DNA of 64,000 nucleotides, taken from NCBI GenBank assembly GCA_028293765.1, contig JAQGOG010000208.1:25141-89140 (forward strand), written 5' to 3'. Within the stretch, counting starts at the first letter, position 1; each line of letters starts with the position of its first letter. The position numbers and the translations under genes are program-made. The stretch comes from Gammaproteobacteria bacterium (GTDB taxonomy: Bacteria > Pseudomonadota > Gammaproteobacteria > Steroidobacterales > Steroidobacteraceae). Shown one piece after another: positions 28,438-35,775 of this stretch. The notes below the pieces were generated by a model. The model was not told the origin of the DNA, ran no database searches, and saw only the letters and a program-made list of their open reading frames with translations.

Positions 28438-28536
28438 GCGCTGACTGGCGGAGCGCGCGGCATCAGCAACGCTGGCAGCGGTTCGGTCGTGTTCTCATTT
28501 CCACGTGAGGCCAGCTGAGTCCCTGCGGCGTGTCTG

Positions 28537-29904
28537 CTACCGCAGCGGTATCAACAAAATCGTGTTGCCTCGCCGGACTTCGAGCACCAGCACCGAGGTG
28601 CCCTTGGCACGCTCGCGTAGTTGCTTGAGGTTGGTGACGCGGCCACGGTTTGCGCCGACGATGACGTCGTTGTTTCGCAGGCCGGATTGCGCGGCTGCGC
28701 TGCCGGGCTCGACGCTTTTTACGAGCGCGCCGCCGGCGTCCGGTGCGTCCGCCAGGGTGGCGCCTTCGAAGTTCCTGTGAATGGTCTCGACCGGCGACGC
28801 CTGGGTGGTCGCGGCCGTGTCGGCGATGATGGCCGTGACCTTCAACGGCTTGCCATCGCGCAGCAGACCGATCTCGACCTTGTCGCCAACGCGCATCAGC
28901 CCGATGCTGTTACGGAGCTCGCTGTTGGATTTGACCGGCTGTCCGTTCACCGATGTAATGACGTCACCGGTGTGGATGCCCGCTTTTTCCGCGGGGGAAC
29001 CGTCGACGACCTGAGACACCAGCGCGCCCAGTGCGTTGGCGAGGCCGAGCGAGTGCGCGATATCCGGTGTTACGGTGTACATGCTGACGCCGAGCTGGCC
29101 GCGCTTGACCGAGCCGTACTTGATGAGCTGGTCCATCACGCTGTGGGCCATGTTCACCGGGATCGCGAAGCCGATGCCGATGTTGCCGCCGCTGCGGGAG
29201 AGGATAGCGGTGTTGATGCCTATCAGCTCGCCGCGCAGGTTCACGAGCGCCCCGCCGGAGTTTCCCGGGTTGATCGAGGCATCTGTCTGAATGAAATCCT
29301 CGTAGCCGTCGGGATTGATGCCGGAGCGGGACAGGCCGCTGATGATCCCCGAGGTCACGGTGTGCTGGAGGCCAAACGGGTTGCCGATTGCCAGCACGAA
29401 GTCGCCGACTTCGACCTTGCCCGAGTCGCCGAGCCCTATCTGAGTAAGAGCGCCCTCGCTCTTTATTTTCAGCACAGCAACGTCGGAAGGCTCGTCGCTG
29501 CCGACTACGTCGGCCTTCACGTCGCGCCCATCCTGCAGTGTTACGGTGATTTCGCTCGCGTTTTCCACGACATGGGCGTTGGTAACGATGTAGCCGTTCT
29601 TAGCGTCGAAGATCACGCCGGAGCCGGCGCTCTGAAACGGCCGTTCCCGCGGGCCGCTATCGGGCGGCACGTCGAAGAACCGCCGGAAGAACGGGTCGTC
29701 GAGCAGCGGGTTCTGCGGGCCACGGTCGCGGATCGTGCCTCGGGTGGCGATGTTCACCACCGCGGGCGAGACCTTCTTCACTATGGGGGAGAGTGAAGGC
29801 ACAGGCGTGTCACCCACAACCGCCGGCATGGCGGCGGGAGCGGCAGGCGGGGCCATCGCCGCGACGAACATTAGTGCGACGAGAGCGATCTCGGGACGTT
29901 TCAT
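28537..29904 (-). CDS. degQ: DegQ/DegP-type periplasmic serine protease
   Basis: 455 residues: signal peptide over residues 1-25, trypsin-like domain with catalytic His111 (TNAHVV), Asp141 (PSDVAVL) and Ser216 (GNSGGA), then two PDZ domains (about 260-350 and 375-455). Protease and chaperone for misfolded envelope proteins. The short N-terminal loop fits DegQ or DegS-like DegQ better than DegP, but the exact paralog is uncertain. Preceded on its strand by a 370-base gap (29905-30274) that also holds the hsp20 3' hairpin. Confidence 0.92.
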   Translation of the reverse strand: MKRPEIALVALMFVAAMAPPAAPAAMPAVVGDTPVPSLSPIVKKVSPAVVNIATRGTIRDRGPQNPLLDDPFFRRFFDVPPDSGPRERPFQSAGSGVIFDAKNGYIVTNAHVVENASEITVTLQDGRDVKADVVGSDEPSDVAVLKIKSEGALTQIGLGDSGKVEVGDFVLAIGNPFGLQHTVTSGIISGLSRSGINPDGYEDFIQTDASINPGNSGGALVNLRGELIGINTAILSRSGGNIGIGFAIPVNMAHSVMDQLIKYGSVKRGQLGVSMYTVTPDIAHSLGLANALGALVSQVVDGSPAEKAGIHTGDVITSVNGQPVKSNSELRNSIGLMRVGDKVEIGLLRDGKPLKVTAIIADTAATTQASPVETIHRNFEGATLADAPDAGGALVKSVEPGSAAAQSGLRNNDVIVGANRGRVTNLKQLRERAKGTSVLVLEVRRGNTILLIPLR

Positions 29905-30209
29905 AGTGAATTCCGGTCGGGCGATGCCGGGGGAAGATTCCGCAGCGAAGTATTCTACCGTGGTCCGGGACCTCGCACGCTGTGCGCCGCGCCGCGTTTA
30001 CGCCAAAGCGGGCCGAGCAATGAAATGGGGGAGAGCAGGTGACTGGCAGGTGGTCCGCGTGCGGCCGGATATTGTGCCGACACGCTCTCTTCCTGGGTCC
30101 GGGGCGACTCCCAGGACTTAGCGATAAGCCATAGCCAGCGGTTCTCGTCTGGGTTGCCGAGGAGAGGATCCGCGGGCTCCGCGCCTGAGTTGTCCTTCGT
30201 GCCGGCAGC

Positions 30210-30239
30210 CTGATGGGCGCCCTTACGGGCGCCCATCAG
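30210..30239 (-). terminator. Strong perfect hairpin downstream of hsp20
   Basis: Thirteen-base perfect stem CTGATGGGCGCCC / GGGCGCCCATCAG with loop TTAC, 36 bases after the hsp20 stop. No T-tract follows on either strand, so it is a non-canonical terminator or an mRNA-stabilising structure. Confidence 0.5.
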
Positions 30240-30274
30240 CCGGACCGATACTGGAGTCGCTACCGACCCGGTTC

Positions 30275-30721
30275 TTAGCCGGCTTCGACGGAAATGCGTC
30301 GCGGCTGGACCTGCGGGTGCTTGGGAATGCTGACTTCCAGCACGCCGTTGGTCTGTTTGGCCTTGATCGTTTCCGTGTTGGCACTCTCGGGGAGCGTGAA
30401 GCGCCGCAGGAACGAGCCCGAGCTGCGTTCGACACGCTCGTAGCCATTCTTGTCCGACTCTTTCTTATCCCAGCGGCGCTCGCCGCGGATCGTCAACACG
30501 CCGTTCTCGGCAGTGATCTCGATGTCCTTCGACTCGACGCCGGGGACGTCCGCAAGCACTACGAAACGCTCGGCTTCCTCGAAAATATCGACGCGGGGAA
30601 TCCAGGCAACACTGCGAGCGCTCGCCGCTTCCACGGGTGCGGATGTTCTGTTGAATGCCTGATCGAGCTGCCGATGCAGGCGACTGACGAGCGTCCAGGG
30701 CTCGTAACTAACAAGGGTCAT
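30275..30721 (-). CDS. Hsp20 / alpha-crystallin small heat-shock protein
   Basis: 148 residues from the ATG with TTGGAGG upstream. The alpha-crystallin domain spans about residues 42-135: WIPRVDIFEEAERFVVLADVPG, GERRWDKKE, SFLRRFTLPESAN, and NGVLEVSIPK before the short C-terminal tail. ATP-independent holdase that binds unfolding proteins. A longer upstream start at 30820 is less likely because of the ribosome binding site and family length. Confidence 0.93.
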   Translation of the reverse strand: MTLVSYEPWTLVSRLHRQLDQAFNRTSAPVEAASARSVAWIPRVDIFEEAERFVVLADVPGVESKDIEITAENGVLTIRGERRWDKKESDKNGYERVERSSGSFLRRFTLPESANTETIKAKQTNGVLEVSIPKHPQVQPRRISVEAG

Positions 30722-30790
30722 ATGGCCTCCAAGGTTGTAGTAAAGGCGCCAGTCGCGCATGGGAGGGGATTTGTGGCTGGGCATGCGAAT

Positions 30791-30797
30791 TTTCAAG
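30791..30797 (-). promoter_or_regulatory. Possible sigma-32 -35 element of hsp20
   Basis: CTTGAAA on the minus strand, 70 bases upstream of the hsp20 ATG, in the context AATTTTCAAG that also occurs at the htpG promoter. A clear CCCATNT at proper distance is not seen, so this is tentative. Confidence 0.35.
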
Positions 30798-30849
30798 TGT
30801 TGATTTGGCGCGCGAGTCAAACCGGAACCTGGGTAGACGGTGCGAGTGA

Positions 30850-31340
30850 CGGCGGGCGCCTCGTTTGCGGTCGGGCCCCGCCCGGCGGCGGGTTCGGTTG
30901 GCGGCGCGGGCTCAGCCGGGCAGCCAGCTCACCTTTCAGCAGGTTCGGCGGGCGGCAGACCCAAAAACCGGCAGGGGGCACAGCTGACGGCAGGCTCAGC
31001 AGGCAGGCTCAGAGGCAGGCTAAGCAGGCAGGCTCGCAGGCGGCAGGCAGCAGGGCTCAGCAGTCACCCCATCCCTTCCCTTCCGCCCGTATGCCTGTCC
31101 AGATACGGGCGCAGCCACTCCGGCAGGCAATGTGCCGCTTCGATCCATTGCGCAGCAGGCTCAGCACGGGCTCCGCGGGCGCCAATGCGGGCGGTGGGCG
31201 CAACTGGCGGCCGGCTCAACGGGCGGCGGGCTCGGTGCGCGGCCAGGCGCGGCAGGCGGCGGCGCTCCGGGGAGCGCCCGAAACTGGTGCGGCTCAGCTG
31301 ACCCCAGGAGCTGGCGGCGGTTAAGCGCGCGCGGGCTCAA
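30850..31340 (+). repeat. Degenerate GCAGGCTCAGC-type repeat region, non-coding
   Basis: A GC-rich stretch in which variants of GCAGGCTCAGC recur, densest at about 30960-31060 where several copies are nearly head to tail and looser to 31340. Frames on both strands give Arg/Ala/Gly-rich low-complexity products without start signals, so I treat it as non-coding. It fills much of the 1.19-kb gap between hsp20 and nrdJa. Confidence 0.6.
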
Positions 31341-31502
31341 ACTGGCGACAGGCACCGCTGCTGGTGCGCACACCAAGCGGCTGGTTCGAGCGGCAGCACA
31401 TTCGGGTTGCAGCGGCGCTCCACAGGGCCACAATGACGGTGTCGCAATCCCCAGGAGCCCGACTCCGCGCACCTCCACCGTGACCTGCGCCTGTGAGCAG
31501 GC

Positions 31503-31511
31503 TGTGCACAA
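31503..31511 (-). promoter_or_regulatory. DnaA-box-like sequence
   Basis: TTGTGCACA on the minus strand differs at one position from the DnaA box TTATNCACA. It lies 400 bases upstream of nrdJa and just before an NrdR-like box. A single copy can occur by chance. Confidence 0.25.
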
Positions 31512-31528
31512 CCTGTGTGCCGCGGGAG

Positions 31529-31542
31529 CACTATATATGGGG
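31529..31542 (+). promoter_or_regulatory. NrdR-box-like sequence
   Basis: CACTATATATGGGG matches the core of the NrdR consensus ACAC-TATATATA-GTGT at about 12 of 14 positions. NrdR is the ATP-cone repressor of ribonucleotide reductase genes. It is upstream of nrdJa. Confidence 0.5.
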
Positions 31543-31607
31543 GGTACGTCACCGTTCCCCAGGGGGTGGATTTCGTCCGGAAAATCCGCTGCGCCGCGGC
31601 CCATATC

Positions 31608-31631
31608 GCTATAAATGCCTGAATTTATAGC
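31608..31631 (+). promoter_or_regulatory. Perfect AT-rich inverted repeat
   Basis: GCTATAAAT, six bases (GCCTGA), ATTTATAGC. Nine-base perfect arms without a T-tract, placed 35 bases before the putative nrdJa -35, so an operator is plausible. Confidence 0.45.
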
Positions 31632-31665
31632 CCTTTATCGGTGTTACAAAATCTGCCAAAAAATG

Positions 31666-31694
31666 TTGACCGCGTGGTCAGTCGTCTTTAGTCT
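31666..31694 (+). promoter_or_regulatory. Candidate nrdJa promoter
   Basis: TTGACC, 17 bases, TAGTCT. The -35 matches five of six positions, the -10 is weaker. A small inverted repeat TGACC-GCGT-GGTCA overlaps the -35. Start of transcription would fall near 31701, leaving a leader of about 210 bases. Confidence 0.4.
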
Positions 31695-31699
31695 TTTGA

Positions 31700-31911
31700 C
31701 CCCGACACAAGATCTTGTGTTTCGCGCTAAGCGATCCAATATCGCGCGGTCGGGGGGAGGTTTCAGGGGGTACCGGCTTTGCTGATCGGCAGCAGCGGGT
31801 CCTATCAGACCCATAGCTCGCTGACCAGATGCCAGGTACCGGCGTGAAGGCGCCGTATGCCCTGTGATCCGTCGGAAGGGGCGTTAATAATATTCGGAGC
31901 GCCGCGGATTC
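31700..31911 (+). ncRNA. Structured 5' leader of nrdJa
   Basis: Several pairings can be read: CCCCGAC (31700-31706) with GTCGGGG (31749-31755), enclosing ACACAA-GATC-TTGTGT and GCGAT-CCAAT-ATCGC; then GGTACC (31769) with GGTACC (31835), enclosing hairpins TGCTG-ATCGG-CAGCA (31780-31794) and GGGTC-CTATCA-GACCC (31797-31812); then CGGCG-TGAAGG-CGCCG (31840-31855), which shares a base with the GGTACC pairing. It has no AdoCbl-riboswitch core motifs. A regulatory leader is inferred, not shown. Confidence 0.4.
31705..31720 (+). promoter_or_regulatory. Perfect 16-base palindrome, candidate NrdR operator
   Basis: ACACAAGATCTTGTGT is a perfect palindrome matching an NrdR-type box ACACAATATATTGTGT at 14 of 16 positions. 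It would lie at the start of the nrdJa transcript, a typical repressor position. Confidence 0.5.
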
Positions 31912-34059
31912 ATGAATACCGTCGTAAAGATCGAACCCAAGGACATCGATGCCGTTCCTTTCCAGGAAGCATCGCTGGACATCTGGGACAAGAAGTACCG
32001 TCTGACCGCAAAGGACGGATCCCCCATCGACAGATCGATGGACGACACTTATAAGCGGGTCGCGCGCGCGCTCGCCGATGTTGAGCGCGAGGACATACGC
32101 GACCATTGGTACGAACGATTCCTGTGGGCCTTGCGCCGCGGAGCCATTCCCGCCGGACGAGTGACCTCGAACGCCGGAGCGCTGGAGCACAAGCCCGCCA
32201 CGTCGACGATCAACTGCACCGTCTCCGGCACGATCCGTGACTCCATGGATGACATCCTGAAGAAGGTCCATGAGGCGGGACTCACGCTGAAAGCCGGTTG
32301 CGGTATCGGCTATGAGCATTCGACGCTGCGTCCGCGTGGTGCGTACGTATCGGGCGCGGGCGCATATACGTCCGGCCCACTGTCGTTCATGGATATTTTC
32401 GACAAGATGTGTTTCACCGTCTCTTCCGCCGGCGGCCGCCGCGGAGCACAGATGGGCACGTTCGACGTCGGACATCCGGATGCGATGGAGTTTGTCCGCG
32501 CCAAGCGCGAGAACGGCCGCCTGCGGCAATTCAACCTGTCGCTGCTCATCACGGACGAGTTCATGAAGGCAGTGCGCGAGGATCGCGAGTGGAAGCTCGC
32601 CTTTCCGCTCTCGCTGCAGGAGCACGAGGCCGAGACGCCGAATCTCGCCGATCCGGCGAAGTTCGTCTGGCGCGAGTGGCCGATTCACGATGGCTATGTC
32701 GTGAACGACGAAGGACTCGTTGCCTGCAAGATCTACAAGACGTTGCCGGCGCGCCGCATGTGGGACGTGATCATGACGTCCACCTATGACTTCGCGGAGC
32801 CGGGGTTCATTCTCATCGACCGTGTCAATGAGATGAACAACAACTGGTGGTGCGAGAACATCCGCGCCACGAACCCGTGCGGGGAGCAGCCACTGCCGCC
32901 GTACGGCTCGTGTCTGTTGGGTTCCGTGAATCTGACTCGCTTCGTGAAGCATCCCTTCGGCGAGTTCGCGGAATTCGACTGGGAAGAGTATCGCGAGGTC
33001 GTGAAGGTCTTCACCCGCATGCTCGACAACGTGGTCGAGGTCAATGGGCTGCCGCTCGAGAAGCAGCGCGAAGAGATCCTGCGCAAGCGCCGCCACGGCA
33101 TGGGGTTCCTCGGCCTGGGTAGCACGATGACTCTCCTCGGCATGAAATACGGCTCTTCCGAGTCCGTGCGTTTCACCGAAGATGTCTCGCGCGAGATGGC
33201 CGTAGCCGGCTGGGAAGCGGGACTCGATCTCGCCCGTGAAAAAGGACCCGCGCCGATCATGAGCGAGGAGTTCACGGTCACGAAGGAAATGCTGAGGAAG
33301 CGCCCCGAGATGGTGCGGGACGGGTGGAGGCCCGGCGTGAGAATCGCGGGACGGCTGCTGCACGCGAGGTACAGCCGTTACATGCAGCGTGTGGCGGAAG
33401 TAGCTCCCCGGCTGGTTCACGAACTCGCCGAAGTCGGTGCGCGTTTCACCCACCATACTTCGATCGCGCCGACGGGCACCATTTCGCTATCGCTGGCGAA
33501 TAATGCCTCGAACGGCATCGAGCCTTCGTTCGCGCACCACTACTTCCGTAACGTGATCCGCGAAGGCAAGAAGTCTAAAGAGAAGATCGACGTCTATTCC
33601 TTCGAGCTACTGGCCTATCGGGAGCTGGTGAATTCGAAGGCGCAACCGCTCTCCACGGTGGAGGCCGAGAAGCTGCCGCCCTACTTCATCTCCTCCGACG
33701 GCGTCACGCCGAAGGAGCATGTCGATGTGCAGGCCGCCGCGCAGAAGTGGGTCGACTCCTCGATTTCGAAGACGGCGAACGTGCCGACGGACTTCCCGTA
33801 CGAGAAGTTCAAGGACATCTATCTCTACGCGCACGAGCAGGGCTTGAAGGGCTGCACGACATTCCGCTTCAACCCGGAAGCCTTCCAGGGCGTGCTCGTG
33901 AAAGAGCAGGATCTCAAGAACACGCTTTACAAGTTCACGCTCGATGACGGCACCGTCGTGGAAGCGCGCGGTGACGAGGAGATCGACTATGACGGCGAGA
34001 TCCACACGGCGGCGAATTTATATGACGCAATGAGGGACGGGTATTACGGGCGCCTTTGA
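31912..34059 (+). CDS. nrdJa: Class II (B12-dependent) ribonucleotide reductase, large part
   Basis: 715 residues. Makes deoxyribonucleotides using adenosylcobalamin, working with or without oxygen. Active-site features: Cys102 in STINCTVSG, NPCGEQ at 321-326 with the radical Cys323 and Glu325, GSCLLGSVNL after it, and SIAPTGTISL as the phosphate-binding loop. It lacks the C-terminal redox cysteines, which are supplied by nrdJb downstream, the split arrangement known in Pseudomonas. GGAG lies 12 bases before the ATG, a loose ribosome binding site. Regulation: see the NrdR-like boxes and leader upstream. Confidence 0.95.
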   Translation: MNTVVKIEPKDIDAVPFQEASLDIWDKKYRLTAKDGSPIDRSMDDTYKRVARALADVEREDIRDHWYERFLWALRRGAIPAGRVTSNAGALEHKPATSTINCTVSGTIRDSMDDILKKVHEAGLTLKAGCGIGYEHSTLRPRGAYVSGAGAYTSGPLSFMDIFDKMCFTVSSAGGRRGAQMGTFDVGHPDAMEFVRAKRENGRLRQFNLSLLITDEFMKAVREDREWKLAFPLSLQEHEAETPNLADPAKFVWREWPIHDGYVVNDEGLVACKIYKTLPARRMWDVIMTSTYDFAEPGFILIDRVNEMNNNWWCENIRATNPCGEQPLPPYGSCLLGSVNLTRFVKHPFGEFAEFDWEEYREVVKVFTRMLDNVVEVNGLPLEKQREEILRKRRHGMGFLGLGSTMTLLGMKYGSSESVRFTEDVSREMAVAGWEAGLDLAREKGPAPIMSEEFTVTKEMLRKRPEMVRDGWRPGVRIAGRLLHARYSRYMQRVAEVAPRLVHELAEVGARFTHHTSIAPTGTISLSLANNASNGIEPSFAHHYFRNVIREGKKSKEKIDVYSFELLAYRELVNSKAQPLSTVEAEKLPPYFISSDGVTPKEHVDVQAAAQKWVDSSISKTANVPTDFPYEKFKDIYLYAHEQGLKGCTTFRFNPEAFQGVLVKEQDLKNTLYKFTLDDGTVVEARGDEEIDYDGEIHTAANLYDAMRDGYYGRL

Positions 34060-34138
34060 GCATCTCAAGCCCCCAGGGTGCGGCTGACCGTAGCGCACGC
34101 GCGCCGCCCCTCCCCTTCCGCAAGACCAGGAACGCAGC

Positions 34139-34894
34139 ATGGCTATCAAGATCGACCGAAAAATCGTCAAGTACACTGTTCAGAAGCCCGAGGACAAGGC
34201 CGCGGCCGAAAAGGCCGAGAAGCAGCTGGCGGACGCCAGGGCGTCGGGCAGCGCGAACGACGGCGAGGTGTTCAAGGATAAGAACGGCCGGACCGCCAAA
34301 GTCATTCGGATGCACGAGAAGCTCGAGCGCCCGGAGATGCTGGTCGGCTCGACTTACAAGATCAAGACGCCGATCTCGGATCACGCGATGTACGTGACCA
34401 TCAACGACATCGTACTGAACGAGGGTACGGAGTACGAGCAGCGGCGACCCTTCGAGGTCTTCATCAATTCGAAGAACCTCGATCACTTTCAGTGGATCGT
34501 CGCCCTCACCCGGATCATTTCCGCGGTGTTCAGGAAGGGCGGCGACGTAACGTTCCTGGTCGACGAGTTGAAAGCTGTGTTCGACCCGCGCGGCGGCTAC
34601 TGGCAGCCGGGTGGGAAGTTCATGCCTTCAATCATCGCGGAGCTCGGCCACGTGATCGAGCGGCACTTGCAGAGCATCGGTCTCATGCGCAAGACGCAGC
34701 TCGATGAGCACCAGCGGAAGATGGTGGACGAGAAGCGTGCCGAGTTCGATTTGCGCGCCAAGCAGGCAGACGCTTTCTCCAAATCGCACTTCCCCGAAGG
34801 GGCGCAGCTGTGCGGTAAGTGCAGCACCGCCGCCGTCGTCATGATGGACGGCTGCATGACCTGCCTGAACTGCGGCGACTCGAAGTGCGGCTGA
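34139..34894 (+). CDS. nrdJb: Class II ribonucleotide reductase, small C-terminal part
   Basis: 251 residues, encoded 79 bases after nrdJa. It carries a TSCPD-type domain (HAMYVTINDIVLNEG, PFEVFINSKNLDHFQWIVALTRIIS, GGKFMPSIIAELG) and ends in the cysteine-rich tail LCGKCSTAAVVMMDGCMTCLNCGDSKCG-like, of which the CxxC, CMTCLNCG and KCG cysteines are visible. The tail should re-reduce the active-site disulfide of NrdJa. Matches NrdJb of Pseudomonas. Confidence 0.93.
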   Translation: MAIKIDRKIVKYTVQKPEDKAAAEKAEKQLADARASGSANDGEVFKDKNGRTAKVIRMHEKLERPEMLVGSTYKIKTPISDHAMYVTINDIVLNEGTEYEQRRPFEVFINSKNLDHFQWIVALTRIISAVFRKGGDVTFLVDELKAVFDPRGGYWQPGGKFMPSIIAELGHVIERHLQSIGLMRKTQLDEHQRKMVDEKRAEFDLRAKQADAFSKSHFPEGAQLCGKCSTAAVVMMDGCMTCLNCGDSKCG

Positions 34895-34953
34895 GGACCG
34901 GGGATCTCAAGCGATCAGTGGCAAACACGGAAGCGTCCCCGACCATTCAGGCT

Positions 34954-34988
34954 CGAGCGGCGGGCAAACCTGGCTCACTCGCCGCTCG
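34954..34988 (+). terminator. Hairpin between convergent nrdJb and secreted cupin genes
   Basis: Nine-base perfect stem CGAGCGGCG / CGCCGCTCG with a 17-base loop, 60 bases after the nrdJb stop. Only a short CTTTAG follows, so terminator activity is uncertain. Confidence 0.4.
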
Positions 34989-35048
34989 CAGGCCTTTAGT
35001 AGCGCAGACCCCTCACCAAGGGACCCACTCGTCGGGGATCAGCTCACT

Positions 35049-35579
35049 CTAGAAAGGGCAATGGCCGGGACTCGGTGCGTCAATACGTCGGTCAGCGGCC
35101 GCCGGAATGATCTGGAAAGCGACCGTCACGAGGTCGGTGGCCCCCTCGTTGCGCACCATGTGCGTGTGCCCGCCGCCCTCGTCGATGAAGCCGGTTCCTG
35201 CCACATAGGTCACAGGCGTGCAGCTGGGATCATCGCCGTTATAGACCGTTGCCGTTCCTGACTTGACCAGCACCACACTGGGACCTGGGTGGGTATGCCA
35301 GCCGCTGTAGCCTCCCGGAGGAACTGTGTTTCTCACCACGTAGACATCCGAGGGCTCTTCGACCTGGATCTTTACCTTCGAGTCTTCGTCCTTCTGGCCA
35401 TGTTCCCGGCGAGTGTTCAGTTCGATCTCTTCGAAGAACGAGCGCGCGAGAATCTCACTATTGAAGTGAAAGGCCGGCGTCGCCTCAACGATGCCGGGCC
35501 AATTAAGGATCGCCGCCGCACCGCAGACCACGGCTCCTGCTGTCAGAGCGAGCATCCAACGTGGAGATTTGCCGTTCAT
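35049..35579 (-). CDS. Exported cupin-domain protein
   Basis: 176 residues. N-terminal hydrophobic segment at about 9-28 (MLALTAGAVVCGAAAIL) suggests export or anchoring. The cupin core shows VPPGGYSGWHTHPGPSVVLVKSGTATVY (two His) and EGGGHTHMVRNEG (His). Two cysteines, one in PSCTP and one near the C-terminus (GHCPF), could form a disulfide in the periplasm. Function unknown. Divergent from the regulator gene at 35776. Confidence 0.75.
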   Translation of the reverse strand: MNGKSPRWMLALTAGAVVCGAAAILNWPGIVEATPAFHFNSEILARSFFEEIELNTRREHGQKDEDSKVKIQVEEPSDVYVVRNTVPPGGYSGWHTHPGPSVVLVKSGTATVYNGDDPSCTPVTYVAGTGFIDEGGGHTHMVRNEGATDLVTVAFQIIPAAADRRIDAPSPGHCPF

Positions 35580-35775
35580 ATTGTTCCTCCTGCGCCGGTT
35601 GCGATCGGCGCTTCAAGTAATTGCGCGTCTTCGCTCACCCGAACTGGTGAAGGATCGGCCGCGCGAACCCGACCCTTCCTGCGGTCACATGCGTCCGCCG
35701 AGGTAGGGCGTAGAATCCCGTTCGGGGAGAGGAACTGTCTTTGGCGCAGTCCTGAAACTTTCTTAAATTTTCGGA

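Noticed and set aside
28621..29796. Plus-strand frame of about 390 codons opposite degQ
   Set aside because: Shadow of a recognisable protease gene.
30317..31324. Plus-strand frame of over 300 codons across hsp20 and the repeat region
   Set aside because: The first half is antisense to hsp20 and the rest translates low-complexity repeats; no start signal or homology.
31700..31911. Adenosylcobalamin riboswitch before the B12-dependent reductase
   Set aside because: The conserved core motifs (GCCACTG, GGGAA, B12 box) could not be found; only generic hairpins are present.
31678..33456. Long minus-strand frame (about 590 codons) opposite nrdJa
   Set aside because: It is antisense to a strongly conserved enzyme, the product has no recognisable domain and the frame reflects GC-rich codon bias.
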